Origin: DASTCZ01 sp963704455
Lineage (GTDB): Bacteria > Acidobacteriota > Terriglobia > Acidiferrales > UBA7541
Direction: 5' to 3'
DNA: 64,000 nt
Assembly: GCA_963704455.1 (NCBI GenBank)
Contig: OY969905.1
Location: 620,001 to 684,000 of the forward strand
Shown here: in pieces, positions 36,349 through 44,840 of the stretch
Layout of the letters: each line of letters starts with the position of its first letter
Numbering within the stretch: position 1 is the first letter of the stretch
The notes under the pieces: model-generated
What the model was told of the DNA's origin: nothing
Databases searched by the model: none
Seen by the model: the letters and a program-made list of their open reading frames with translations, nothing else
Program-made: the position numbers and the translations under genes

Positions 36349-36774
36349 CTAAAGCGGCGATCCGGCCAACAACTGACGGGCAGGAAGGGAAGCCGGTTGG
36401 GGCGCGTCCTGAATCGCGTGAAACTTCCGGGGAACGCAACAGGCGGAGCTAAGCCGCGTGAGGTCCCGGCGAATTTCAGGGTTCTCGCTAAAATGCTTCA
36501 GAGTTTCGCGAAGAATGGCGAGCGCCGCCTTATTCTTGGGAACCACAAGCCGATAGTGCTTCCACTTGCCTTCGCGCCGGGCGGCCACGATGCCGGCCTT
36601 GCGGAGGTACGCGAGATGTCGCGAGACCTTCGGCTGGCTGATTCGAAGGATTTCCACGAAATAGCAGACGCAGATCTCCCTATCCGCGATGAGGTTTAAC
36701 AGACGAAGCCGCGTGGAATCCGCCAACGCGCGGAAAAGCAGGTCGAGAGAAAAGTCCGGGTGTGTCTTCGCCAT
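36349..36774 (-). CDS. arsR: ArsR-family metalloregulator
   Basis: A 141-residue winged-helix repressor that leaves DNA when it binds As(III) or a related metalloid. The helix-turn-helix is ILRISQPKVSRHLAYLRKAGIV with the wing RREGKWKHYRLV. The classic As(III) site in alpha3 is seen as REICVCYFVE (Cys-Val-Cys). A second Cys pair lies near the C-terminus (SSACCVPRK), and the last 30 residues are Pro/Ala/Gln-rich. The gene is divergent from arsI. On its strand TATAAT lies only seven bases before the start codon, so its mRNA may be nearly leaderless. Confidence 0.92.
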   Translation of the reverse strand: MAKTHPDFSLDLLFRALADSTRLRLLNLIADREICVCYFVEILRISQPKVSRHLAYLRKAGIVAARREGKWKHYRLVVPKNKAALAILRETLKHFSENPEIRRDLTRLSSACCVPRKFHAIQDAPQPASLPARQLLAGSPL

Positions 36775-36800
36775 GCACGAGATTATACATCATATACGCC

Positions 36801-36829
36801 TTGACATATACATGCCCGGAGCGTAGTGT
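36801..36829 (+). promoter_or_regulatory. Promoter of arsI-arsC-aqpS
   Basis: A perfect TTGACA (36801-36806), 17 bases, then TAGTGT (36824-36829). Transcription should start near 36836, inside the palindrome described next, as expected for a repressed ars promoter. Confidence 0.6.
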
Positions 36830-36831
36830 CC

Positions 36832-36853
36832 ATATGCATACGGCCATGCATAT
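36832..36853. promoter_or_regulatory. Candidate ArsR operator palindrome
   Basis: A perfect 8-6-8 inverted repeat, ATATGCAT and ATGCATAT around ACGGCC, covers the expected start of the arsI transcript between the divergent arsR and arsI genes. AT-rich palindromes at this place are typical ArsR/SmtB sites. The assignment is inference from position and symmetry. Confidence 0.6.
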
Positions 36854-36873
36854 ATGTCTGGCCGCTGGGGAAA

Positions 36874-37341
36874 ATGATGAGCGAGAAACATGTGGAGGCA
36901 TTGAAAGTCCATGTGGCGATTCATGTGCAGGACGTTGTGAGGAGCATTGAGTTCTACCGCGCACTGTTCGGCATTGAGCCATCGAAGGTGCGCCGGGGAT
37001 ACGCGAAATTTGACGTCGCAAACCCGCCGGTGAATTTCACCTTGAATGAGGGGCCATTCAGCGGCTCAGGTGCGCTATCGCATTTCGGTATTCAGGTCGG
37101 CTCGACAGAGGACGTCATTGCCGTGCGCGATCGCTGGGCCAGTAAAGGCCTCACGCCACGCGACGAAATGCAGACCGACTGCTGCCACGCATTGCAGGAC
37201 AAGACCTGGGTTCGCGATCCGGACGGGAACGAGTGGGAGGTGTTCGTTGTGCTCAAGGACAATTTGCCGCAGAAGCCGACATCCGAGAATTCCTGTTGCG
37301 CGCCGGGCTGCTGCGCTCCGGCCGAAACGGCGAGGGCCTGA
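36874..37341 (+). CDS. arsI: ArsI/CadI-type vicinal-oxygen-chelate protein (C-As lyase)
   Basis: A 155-residue glyoxalase-fold protein. In the ArsI family a non-heme Fe(II) dioxygenase breaks the C-As bond of trivalent organoarsenicals. Expected metal ligands are seen as His13 (KVHVAIHV), His70 (LSHFGIQV) and Glu122 (GNEWEVF), and the adjacent cysteine pair that binds As(III) is present as Cys103-Cys104 (TDCCHALQDKTWV). The C-terminal tail has two more Cys pairs (SCCAPGCCAP). Two in-frame ATGs occur at 36874 and 36877. It is the first gene of an arsI-arsC-aqpS operon. A related cadmium-induced protein without lyase activity is the alternative. Confidence 0.85.
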   Translation: MMSEKHVEALKVHVAIHVQDVVRSIEFYRALFGIEPSKVRRGYAKFDVANPPVNFTLNEGPFSGSGALSHFGIQVGSTEDVIAVRDRWASKGLTPRDEMQTDCCHALQDKTWVRDPDGNEWEVFVVLKDNLPQKPTSENSCCAPGCCAPAETARA

Positions 37342-37346
37342 ATTCC

Positions 37347-37838
37347 ATGCGCGGACACTACAACGTATTATTCCTCTGCACCGGAAATTCCGCTCGCTCC
37401 ATTATGGCCGAGGCAATTCTCAACCAGAAGGGCAAGCCCGTTTTCACCGCATTTAGCGCGGGCAGCCATCCCTCAGGAGTCGTGCGGCCGGAGGCACTCA
37501 AGCAAATTGAAAGTGCGCACCTTCCAACGCGCGGCATCCGAAGCAAAGGGTGGGAAGAATTTGCGCGACCGGGCGCGCCGGAACTGCACTTTGTTTTTAC
37601 GGTCTGCGACAATGCAGCAAAAGAAGTGTGTCCCATCTGGCCCGGTCAGCCGATGACGGCTCACTGGGGCGTACCCGACCCCGCAGCGGTGAAGGGCAGC
37701 CCGGAAGAAATTGCAAAAGCCTTCCGCGACGCCTTTATGATCCTCGACCGTAGAATCAGCCTGTTCCTTTGCCTGCCGCTCGCAAGTTTGGATAAACTCG
37801 CACTCAAAAAAGAAATAGACCGGATTGGCCACGAATGA
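37347..37838 (+). CDS. arsC: Thioredoxin-coupled arsenate reductase
   Basis: A 163-residue cytosolic enzyme of the low-molecular-weight phosphatase fold that reduces As(V) to As(III). The P-loop is FLCTGNSARS with Cys11. Two further cysteines (Cys87 in FTVCDNAA and Cys95 in EVCPIWPG) fit the disulfide relay resolved by thioredoxin. The downstream Asp is seen in WGVPDPAAV. It starts five bases after arsI and its stop overlaps the aquaporin start (ATGA). Confidence 0.92.
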   Translation: MRGHYNVLFLCTGNSARSIMAEAILNQKGKPVFTAFSAGSHPSGVVRPEALKQIESAHLPTRGIRSKGWEEFARPGAPELHFVFTVCDNAAKEVCPIWPGQPMTAHWGVPDPAAVKGSPEEIAKAFRDAFMILDRRISLFLCLPLASLDKLALKKEIDRIGHE

Positions 37839-38509
37839 ACGCCCAGGTCGGGCAGCGAGTCAGCGGGGAGTTTCTGGGAACAATGTTTCTCGTCGCTTCG
37901 GTGGTCGGCTCAGGAATTATGGGCGAGCGGCTCTCGGAAGGAAACGCCGCGTTGGCGCTGCTCATAAACACGATTGCGACCGGCGCGGCGCTGGTCGCCC
38001 TGATCTTGGCGCTCGCTCCGATTTCCGGCGCGCATCTGAACCCAGTTGTGTCAATGGCATTTGCAATCGGCGGAAAGTTTCCCTGGCACGAATTACCTTT
38101 CTACGCCATTGCGCAAATCGCTGGCGGATTTGCGGGAACGGTGATCGCCAATCTGATGTTTCGCCTTCCCCCGATTTCGCTCTCTCATCACAATAGAAGC
38201 GGCCTCGCCCTGGCTTTCGGTGAGTTTGTGGCGACGTTTGGCTTAGTCGCGGTGATTTGGTGCGCGGCAAGGTTTCGGCCAAGCGCGGTTGCGTATGCAG
38301 CGGGAGCTTACATCACAGCCGCCTACTGGTTCACGGCGTCCACTTCATTCGCAAATCCCGCGGTAACAATCGCCCGGATGTTCAGCGACACCTTCGCCGG
38401 GATCCGGCCCTCGGACGTGCCGTGGTTCATTCTCGCGCAAATCGCGGCAGGAATTGCGGCGGCGTTGATGCTCCGCAACCTCGGCCAGAGCGAGGCGACA
38501 AAAGCGTGA
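37835..38509 (+). CDS. aqpS: Aquaporin-type arsenite channel (AqpS-like)
   Basis: A 224-residue membrane protein of the MIP family with six helices and both pore half-helices: HLNPVVSMAF and FANPAVTIAR. In an ars operon such channels let As(III) leave the cell down its gradient, as established for AqpS of Sinorhizobium, in place of an ArsB/Acr3 pump. The gene overlaps arsC by four bases. It ends 36 bases before the convergent purS gene. Channel selectivity cannot be read from sequence alone. Confidence 0.88.
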   Translation: MNAQVGQRVSGEFLGTMFLVASVVGSGIMGERLSEGNAALALLINTIATGAALVALILALAPISGAHLNPVVSMAFAIGGKFPWHELPFYAIAQIAGGFAGTVIANLMFRLPPISLSHHNRSGLALAFGEFVATFGLVAVIWCAARFRPSAVAYAAGAYITAAYWFTASTSFANPAVTIARMFSDTFAGIRPSDVPWFILAQIAAGIAAALMLRNLGQSEATKA

Positions 38510-38544
38510 GCAAGGTAACACCATGATTCTTGAATAGATGTTAG

Positions 38545-38787
38545 CTAGTCCACGATTTCGAAGCGAAATTCCTCGATAACCGGATTGGTGAGCACCTCCT
38601 TTGCGAGGCGCTCGACCTGCGCGCGGGCGTCATCGCGTGAAGCGCCGTTCAGCTCCAGCACAAAGAATTTTCCTTGGCGCACATCGCGGACAGCAGTGAA
38701 GCCAAGCGACGACAGCGCGTTGTGAATTGTCTTCCCTTGAGGATCGAGGACGGTGGGTTTCGGCATTACCCAAACGTGGGCTTTCAT
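38545..38787 (-). CDS. purS: Phosphoribosylformylglycinamidine synthase subunit PurS
   Basis: An 80-residue small subunit of the three-part FGAM synthase (PurS/PurQ/small PurL) of purine biosynthesis, which passes ammonia between PurQ and PurL. KAHVWVMPKPTVLDPQGKTIHNALSSLGF and the C-terminal NPVIEEFRFEIVD match the family. The ATG at 38787 gives the normal length; a reading back to 38838 crosses a hairpin. purQ and purL are not adjacent, which is unusual. Confidence 0.94.
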   Translation of the reverse strand: MKAHVWVMPKPTVLDPQGKTIHNALSSLGFTAVRDVRQGKFFVLELNGASRDDARAQVERLAKEVLTNPVIEEFRFEIVD

Positions 38788-38812
38788 GCCGGAGATTATA
38801 GCAAGTGCCCGC

Positions 38813-38832
38813 GCCGGGCTGAAATGCCCGGC
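38813..38832. repeat. Short GC-rich hairpin, REP-like
   Basis: GCCGGGC/GCCCGGC with loop TGAAAT in the 81-base gap between the adenosine-deaminase gene and purS. No T-run on either strand. Confidence 0.5.
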
Positions 38833-38868
38833 TGACAAATGTCGTCACACAAGCCCGAAAACTCACAC

Positions 38869-39954
38869 CTACGCGACGCCTTCCGCGGCAGAGCGAAGAG
38901 ACCTCAAGTAGCGTTGCATATCCGCTGCCGGAAGAAACGCGTGCGCGAAACTCAATTCCGCAAGGTGAATCAAATCTGGCGCTGAGACGCCCATCTCGGA
39001 AGCATGCGCGTATTCGGATTCGAGGGAGGTCTCGAACATTGCAGGGTCATCAGTAGAAAGCGTTATCGGTACCCCGCGCCGTAGAAAAAGCGGCAGTGGA
39101 TGCTGCGCCATGCGCGCCGTCGGCACGCTCAACTGTCGCGCGAGTGCGCCCGTGCGAATATTGCTCGTGGGGCAAATTTCAAGAACCACGCCGCGCTCGG
39201 TGAGGTGATCCATCAATCCAGGGTCATGCATTGCCGCGATGCCGTGCCCAATGCGCGTGACGCCTAGGATATCTATGGCTTCGCGGATGCTGTCAGCAGG
39301 CCCGATCTCGCCGGCGTGAATTACGCGGCCAAGTGTGCCAAGAGAATCGTACACGGCAGCAAATCGGGCCGCAGGAAGCGCGGTCTCGTCGCCGCCGATG
39401 CCAAACGCGACAACCCCATCGCCTTTGCATTCTGCGGCAAGCCGTGCGACTTCCTGCGCTGCAGGGACGCCGAATTGCCGCGCAGCGTCGAAGATCCAGT
39501 TAAGTCGCAGCCCACGCTTCAGGAATTGTGATGTTGCCGCGCGGATGGCCGCGAAATTGTCGATCGGGTCCTGCTTGCGGATGGACATCACACCAACCGA
39601 CAGCGTTACCTCGGCATAAACAACATTCTGCGCGATCAGATCTTCCGCGAGATGCTCCGCAATGAGAGCAAAGTCCGCCGGAGTGCGAAGGAAGGATGTG
39701 ACCCACTTGAAGGCACCAAGAAAAAATGCGAAATCGCCCGGCGCGTAGCAGGCCGAGACGTCTTGCTCGGTAATAGCCACGCCATGCCGCGCGGCAAGTT
39801 CAACCGCAGTGCGAGGAGCGATGCTGCCTTCAAGGTGGAGATGCAATTCAGCTTTGGGCAGCGCGTGAATCAGAAAGCAAATATCGTGCTGCGCACCAGA
39901 CCAAACGCCGCGGAGTGCTCCAGTTGGATTAGCGAAATCGGGAGAGTCTGTCAC
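38869..39954 (-). CDS. add: Adenosine deaminase family protein
   Basis: A 361-residue zinc-dependent amidohydrolase that deaminates adenosine or a related nucleoside. The blocks are complete: PKAELHLHLEGSI (zinc His pair), GIGGDE, VIHAGEIG (catalytic Glu), RIGHGIAA and ITLSTDDPAMF (zinc Asp). It lies 11 bases behind the P1-nuclease-like gene and 81 before purS, suggesting a nucleoside-salvage transcript. An aminodeoxyfutalosine deaminase of the menaquinone pathway is the main alternative; motifs do not separate the two. Confidence 0.88.
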   Translation of the reverse strand: MTDSPDFANPTGALRGVWSGAQHDICFLIHALPKAELHLHLEGSIAPRTAVELAARHGVAITEQDVSACYAPGDFAFFLGAFKWVTSFLRTPADFALIAEHLAEDLIAQNVVYAEVTLSVGVMSIRKQDPIDNFAAIRAATSQFLKRGLRLNWIFDAARQFGVPAAQEVARLAAECKGDGVVAFGIGGDETALPAARFAAVYDSLGTLGRVIHAGEIGPADSIREAIDILGVTRIGHGIAAMHDPGLMDHLTERGVVLEICPTSNIRTGALARQLSVPTARMAQHPLPLFLRRGVPITLSTDDPAMFETSLESEYAHASEMGVSAPDLIHLAELSFAHAFLPAADMQRYLRSLRSAAEGVA

Positions 39955-39965
39955 GGGGCGGGAAT

Positions 39966-40799
39966 TTACTGCTGCGGAAGATTTGGCCTTCCGGCGTTAA
40001 TCCACGACGTCAGCCAGTAAGAGCCCACTTCAGAAGCGGCATCAGAAAGTTGGCGAATTAGCACGGCGCCAGCCTGGTTGTAGAAGCGGTCGAAGTATTC
40101 ATCAGTGTAATCGGAAAGCCCAACGCGCGCGCGTCTGTCCGCAAGGATAATAATTTGCAGCCAACTGTGCGCGCTGAGGCAATCCTCAAACGCGTTGTCG
40201 GTCGGATCCTTCACGTAGTGCGCGTCATTCGGCCGCAGCGGAAAAAAAAGCGAGTAGCGGTCCACCAGACTCGCTCCAAATCTGTCGTTAACGCCAAACT
40301 GGCCCGACGCTCGCACATTCACATCGTCGGCGGTATTGAACGGATCGTGCGCTTCCGCGACATAGTGCGCAAGGAGCGTGGAGTAGAGCCGGACATCGTC
40401 CCAATTGCGCTCCCGAAATGCGGTCGTGAGTTTTTCGCTGTACACGCCAATCTGCCAGGGAAGCACTCCGTTCGCCTCAATCTTCGGCAGTCCAAATTTC
40501 TTAACCGCCAATTTGTAATTCCGTGGTAGCGAATCGAATGGAAATGGCGCGTAGCGATTCAAATAAAGAATATGGTACCGCTGCTCGTTTGGATTTTTGG
40601 TCAGAGCATCGAGCGGATCGGTAATTTTCGCAAGAATCCTCAAGCGATTGGCTTCGTAAAATCCGACAAGCTCGGGAGGCAGCGTTTCCACCGCCTTGTT
40701 GGAAATAAGCCGCTGGGCGTTCGCGCCCCACGCGGAAATAGAAGATGCAAACGTCAACGCCGACATGACGATTGCAAGCGTGCGCGAAGCCGTGCGCAT
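39966..40799 (-). CDS. P1 nuclease/phospholipase C-fold protein with altered metal site
   Basis: A 277-residue exported protein. After a signal peptide the mature chain would start WGANAQRLISNKAVETLPPE, the pattern of zinc-dependent phospholipase C and S1/P1 nucleases where the first Trp and a nearby His bind zinc. Here Gln replaces that His. In LAHYVAEAHDPFN the first His is kept, but Glu stands where Asp is usual and Asn where the final His is usual. In GVNDRFGASLVDR Asn and Gly replace the usual His and Glu. It may be an inactive relative. Its start overlaps the permease stop by one base (TGATG). Confidence 0.72.
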   Translation of the reverse strand: MRTASRTLAIVMSALTFASSISAWGANAQRLISNKAVETLPPELVGFYEANRLRILAKITDPLDALTKNPNEQRYHILYLNRYAPFPFDSLPRNYKLAVKKFGLPKIEANGVLPWQIGVYSEKLTTAFRERNWDDVRLYSTLLAHYVAEAHDPFNTADDVNVRASGQFGVNDRFGASLVDRYSLFFPLRPNDAHYVKDPTDNAFEDCLSAHSWLQIIILADRRARVGLSDYTDEYFDRFYNQAGAVLIRQLSDAASEVGSYWLTSWINAGRPNLPQQ

Positions 40800-42346
40800 C
40801 AATCGCCTCCAGACGCGGAGCTTTCGCGGCCGAGCGTGCTGCGGCTGTGGCTGTACGAAAAATAAATTACCAGGCCAATGATCAGCCACACGAAGAACCG
40901 GATCCAATTCAAGATCGGAAGCCCCGCCATCAACAACAGGCAAGTGCCGATGGTTAGGATCGGCGCGATTTGTCCGCCGGGAGCGCGGAACGTTCGGGGG
41001 CGGTTCGGATCGCGCTTGCGCAAAATCAGAACTCCAACCGCAACCAGCAGGAACGCAAACAACGTCCCGATGTTGGAAAGTTCCGCGAGCGTGCCGATGT
41101 CAAGCAGCCCCGCGGGAATGCCTACGAGTATCCCGGCGATCCAGGTGGAGAAATCCGGTGTGCGAAACACGGGATGGACGCGGCTGAAAAGCTTCGGAAG
41201 TAGTCCATCGCGTGACATCGCATACCACACGCGCGCTTGGCCCAGTTGAAAAACCAGCAGCGATGAAATCATTCCCAGAAGTGCGCCAAAGAGAACAATC
41301 AGTTGCACCCAGGGCATTCTGAGCTTGTGGAGTGTGTTAACCACTGGCGCTGCGTCGCCCATCAATGAACTCCAGGGAACAAGTCCAGTGAGCACAACGG
41401 CCACCGCAATGTAGAGAATCGTGCAGACGATGAGCGAAGCGATAATCCCCGTCGGCAAATCCTTCTGTGGGTTTTTGCATTCCTCCGCGGCCGTAGACAC
41501 AGAATCAAATCCAATGTAAGTGAAAAAGATAATCGAGCCGCCGGTAAGAATTCCCGGCCACCCGTTTGGCGAAAATGGGTGATAGTTGCCCGGATGAATG
41601 AAGCGTGAAGCAAAAGAAACAAACACCAAAATGGCGACAATCTTTAGTATCACCATGATGTTGTTTGTTTCCGCCGATTCGCGAATCCCGCGCACGAGGA
41701 CAATCGTGAGCAGCATAACAATCAGAAACGCCGGCCAATTGAAACCGAAATGCCAGCCGGGCGCGTATATGTCGGCGTTATTCAGGTCCTGCAGGCCCGC
41801 GGGGAGATACGCCGGTGAAACCCAGCGAAGCGATGGGTGCACTCCAAACCAATCGAGCAGCGCCTTGATGTGCGCTGAAAATCCCACACTCACAGCCATG
41901 TTGCTGACCGCATACTCCAGAATCAGATCCCACCCGATCACCCAGGCCACAATCTCTCCCATCGTGGCGTAAGTGTACGTATACGAACTTCCGGCAATCG
42001 GAATCATCGAAGCCAGCTCGGCATAGCAAAGCGCGGCAAAAGCGCACACGATGCCAACCAGCAAAAATGAAATCGCTATCGCGGGGCCCGCGCCGGGGCG
42101 CCCGAAAGTCGCCGAGTGGTGGATCAGGAATTCGAGAAGCGGCGCGTTGACGATGGACTTGAAATCCAGCTTCTGTCCGGCGATCGCCGTCCCGACAACC
42201 GTAAAAATGCCGGACCCAATTACCGCACCGATGCCGAGCGCGGTGAGGCTCACCGGCCCGAGCGTTTTCTTCAGCCGGTGCTCCGGCATCTCGGAGTCGG
42301 AGATAAGCTTGTCTATGCTCTTTACGCGGAATAGTTGTGAGGGCAA
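40799..42346 (-). CDS. APC-superfamily cationic amino acid permease
   Basis: A 515-residue inner-membrane transporter of the CAT branch of the APC superfamily, with about 12-14 helices. The cytosolic N-terminus (LFRVKSIDKLISDSEMPEHRLKKTLG) and first helix (LTALGIGAVIGSGIFTVVG) are family signatures, as is the IGFDSVSTAAEECKNPQKDLPTGI block after helix 6. The start is TTG: the conserved N-terminal segment begins upstream of the first ATG (42289), so the longer form is preferred. Substrate is unknown. It opens the minus-strand run leading to the P1-like and adenosine-deaminase genes. Confidence 0.9.
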   Translation of the reverse strand: MPSQLFRVKSIDKLISDSEMPEHRLKKTLGPVSLTALGIGAVIGSGIFTVVGTAIAGQKLDFKSIVNAPLLEFLIHHSATFGRPGAGPAIAISFLLVGIVCAFAALCYAELASMIPIAGSSYTYTYATMGEIVAWVIGWDLILEYAVSNMAVSVGFSAHIKALLDWFGVHPSLRWVSPAYLPAGLQDLNNADIYAPGWHFGFNWPAFLIVMLLTIVLVRGIRESAETNNIMVILKIVAILVFVSFASRFIHPGNYHPFSPNGWPGILTGGSIIFFTYIGFDSVSTAAEECKNPQKDLPTGIIASLIVCTILYIAVAVVLTGLVPWSSLMGDAAPVVNTLHKLRMPWVQLIVLFGALLGMISSLLVFQLGQARVWYAMSRDGLLPKLFSRVHPVFRTPDFSTWIAGILVGIPAGLLDIGTLAELSNIGTLFAFLLVAVGVLILRKRDPNRPRTFRAPGGQIAPILTIGTCLLLMAGLPILNWIRFFVWLIIGLVIYFSYSHSRSTLGRESSASGGD

Positions 42347-42453
42347 CGCGCACCACCCATGGGCGGAAAGAAACTTTACATTGCCCGGCCCCTTCGCGCA
42401 ACACTAGTGCCCAACACAAACCTGTGAGCGGGAATCGACTCAGTTTGTCGGCA

Positions 42454-42475
42454 GCACAGCTAATCTTGGCTGTGC
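42454..42475. repeat. Short hairpin after the helicase gene, REP-like
   Basis: GCACAGC/GCTGTGC (42454-42460 and 42469-42475) with an eight-base loop, four bases from the stop of the helicase gene. It has no T-run. Very similar GGCACAGCC...GGCTGTGCC elements are, from memory, common between genes in Acidobacteriota. Confidence 0.5.
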
Positions 42476-42479
42476 CAGG

Positions 42480-44750
42480 TCAGGCGCGGACGAGATTGGC
42501 ATACCGCTCGACAAGCTTTTTCGTGCCGTGGTCGGGGAAGCTCACCGTTAGTTTGCGATCCTCGTCTTCACCTTCCACGCCGATAATTGTCCCCATTCCG
42601 TAAGTCGGATGCTTCACACGCACGCCCATCAGAGGGTGTCCAGCGCCAGGCTTCCGCGTTCGGGATCCGGCAGCCGCGCGCCCCGAAGATCCGGATGAAC
42701 GCTCCCCTCGCGCAAGTATTCCCGCGGCAGACGTAATGCGCCGTACGCGCCGCTCGAACTCGCCCGCGGAATATTGATACTCAGGGTCCGGCTCGTACCG
42801 TCGCGTTTGCCCCGCGTCCGCAAGTGAGCCGGGTGCAGTCTCAATCAACTCGCCGGGAATTTCCTTCAGGAAGCGCGAGGGGAGAGAATCCTCCACGCGC
42901 TCGTTTCCATAGATGCGGCGGTACACCGCGCGGGTGAGCGTGAGCGTTTCGCGCGCCCGCGTCATGCCGACATAGCAAAGGCGCCGCTCCTCTTCAAGTT
43001 CATCATCGCTGCCCATTGATCGGCTGTGCGGGAACACGCCCTCTTCAAGCCCCGCGAGAAACACGTGGTCGAATTCCAACCCTTTCGCGGAATGCAAAGT
43101 GAGCAGCGTAACGGGCGCTCGGTCGTCAATCGAATCAGCGGCGGAGACGAGTGCAGCCCGATCCATGAAATCGGTAAACGTCTCTCCTTGCGCCGCGCCC
43201 TCGGCCACAGCGTTTACAAGCTCGCGCAGGTTTTCGGCGCGGCCTGCGTCTTCTGCGGTGTCGCGTTGTTCGAGCATGTCGAGATAGCCCGTGCGGTCCA
43301 GCACATGGTTCAAGAAATCGGCAGGCTCTCGCGTCTCGACTTCCTTTTTGAAATCTTCAACCAGTTCGTGGAACCCGCGCAGCGGCGCGAGACCGCCCAC
43401 GCTTCCCGCAAGGACCGCCTCGAGCGCCAGCCACAGCGACACGCCGCGAGTTTTCGCGAGGCTCTTGATCGTGTCCGCCGTCTTCGCACCGATGCCTCGC
43501 GGCGGCGTGTTTAGCACGCGCAGCAGCGCCACGTCGTCATCAGTGTGCATGGCCAGCCGCGCGTAAGAGAGCAGATCCTTCACTTCGGAGCGCTGATAAA
43601 AACTAAATCCCCCGACAATTTTGTAATGCAGTCCGAATTGCTGCATGGCGTCTTCAAACGCGCGCGCCTGAAAATTCGCGCGGTAAAGGACGGCGATCTG
43701 TTGCGCGGAGCCTTCACCTTGCAAACGCTGAATCTCAGCGCCGACATACTCTGCTTCGGCGCGGGCGTCACGGGCTTCGTAATAGCGCGGGAGTTGTCCT
43801 TCACCGCGCGTTGCCTTAAGTGTTTTTCCCAGGCGCTGCTTGTTGTGTGAAACGACTCCCGCCGCGGCATCGAGGATGTACTGTCGCGAACGGTAATTTT
43901 CTTCAAGACGCACAACCTTCGCATCCGTGAAATTGTCCGTGAAGCGAAGCAGGATATTAATGTCCGCTCCCCGCCAACTGTAAATCGCCTGGTCCTCGTC
44001 GCCTACAACGCAGACGTTTTTCTCCGGCCCAAGCAACAGGCGCATCACTTCATATTGTGGACGATTCGTATCCTGAAATTCATCCACCAGCACATAGCGG
44101 AATCGAGCCTGCCAGAACGCGCGGGCCTCTTCCGATTCGCGAAGCACCTGTGCCGCGCGGAGCAGCAGGTCGTCGAAATCGAGCGATCCTGTCTGCCGCA
44201 GCAAATCTTCGTAAGCCTCGTAAACGCGTGCCACGAGCTTCGCATTCGGATCGTTGTCAGCCGCGGCCTTTTCGGCCATTTCGCGCGCTGTGATGCCGTG
44301 ATTCTTTGCGTAGCTGATTTGCCAGAGGTACGGCCGCACTGACGTTCCCTTTTCCGCTGCGCCGAGGCGATCGAGTGCAAGTTTCAACGCGGCTGTCTGG
44401 TCGTCCTCGTCGTAAATAGTGAAGGAGCGCGAAAGGCCAAGCCTCGGCGCCTCTTTTCGCAGCAATCGCGCGCAGAAGGAATGAAAAGTGGAAACCCATG
44501 GATCAGCCGCTCCCAGCCCCGCGCGCTGCAGCAAATCGCGCACGAGCTCCTTCATATTGTCCGCAGCTTTATTCGTAAACGTGACGCCCAGGATACTTTC
44601 CGCGGGCACGCCCTTCGCAATCAGATGAGCGATCCTGTAAGTGATTGCTCGAGTTTTGCCCGTGCCTGCGCCCGCGAGGATGAGCAGTGGCCCCTCGGTT
44701 GTTTCAACTGCGGTGCGTTGCCCCGGGTTTAATTCGTCAAGGAGATTCAT
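42480..44750 (-). CDS. pcrA: UvrD/PcrA-type superfamily 1 DNA helicase
   Basis: A 756-residue 3'-5' helicase used in DNA repair and in clearing proteins from DNA. Walker A is ILAGAGTGKTRAI, motif Ia GVTFTNKAADNMKEL, motif II VDEFQDTN, motif III GDEDQAIYSWRGAD, motif IV EENYRSRQ, motif V LLTLHSAKGLEFDHVFLAGLEEG and motif VI RRLCYVGMTRARE. The C-terminal Tudor-like tail (VKHPTYGMGTIIGVEG) is typical of PcrA. The start at 44750 lies right before MNLLDELNPGQRTAVE, the usual beginning. A longer in-frame start at 44819 is not supported. Confidence 0.95.
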   Translation of the reverse strand: MNLLDELNPGQRTAVETTEGPLLILAGAGTGKTRAITYRIAHLIAKGVPAESILGVTFTNKAADNMKELVRDLLQRAGLGAADPWVSTFHSFCARLLRKEAPRLGLSRSFTIYDEDDQTAALKLALDRLGAAEKGTSVRPYLWQISYAKNHGITAREMAEKAAADNDPNAKLVARVYEAYEDLLRQTGSLDFDDLLLRAAQVLRESEEARAFWQARFRYVLVDEFQDTNRPQYEVMRLLLGPEKNVCVVGDEDQAIYSWRGADINILLRFTDNFTDAKVVRLEENYRSRQYILDAAAGVVSHNKQRLGKTLKATRGEGQLPRYYEARDARAEAEYVGAEIQRLQGEGSAQQIAVLYRANFQARAFEDAMQQFGLHYKIVGGFSFYQRSEVKDLLSYARLAMHTDDDVALLRVLNTPPRGIGAKTADTIKSLAKTRGVSLWLALEAVLAGSVGGLAPLRGFHELVEDFKKEVETREPADFLNHVLDRTGYLDMLEQRDTAEDAGRAENLRELVNAVAEGAAQGETFTDFMDRAALVSAADSIDDRAPVTLLTLHSAKGLEFDHVFLAGLEEGVFPHSRSMGSDDELEEERRLCYVGMTRARETLTLTRAVYRRIYGNERVEDSLPSRFLKEIPGELIETAPGSLADAGQTRRYEPDPEYQYSAGEFERRVRRITSAAGILARGERSSGSSGRAAAGSRTRKPGAGHPLMGVRVKHPTYGMGTIIGVEGEDEDRKLTVSFPDHGTKKLVERYANLVRA

Positions 44751-44840
44751 GAATGAACGGTCAGGTTGGACAGAGAAATGATTGTATACGACCGCAGAGT
44801 CCCTGCCAAAACGCCGCAAGCGCCAACACGCGCAAGAACA

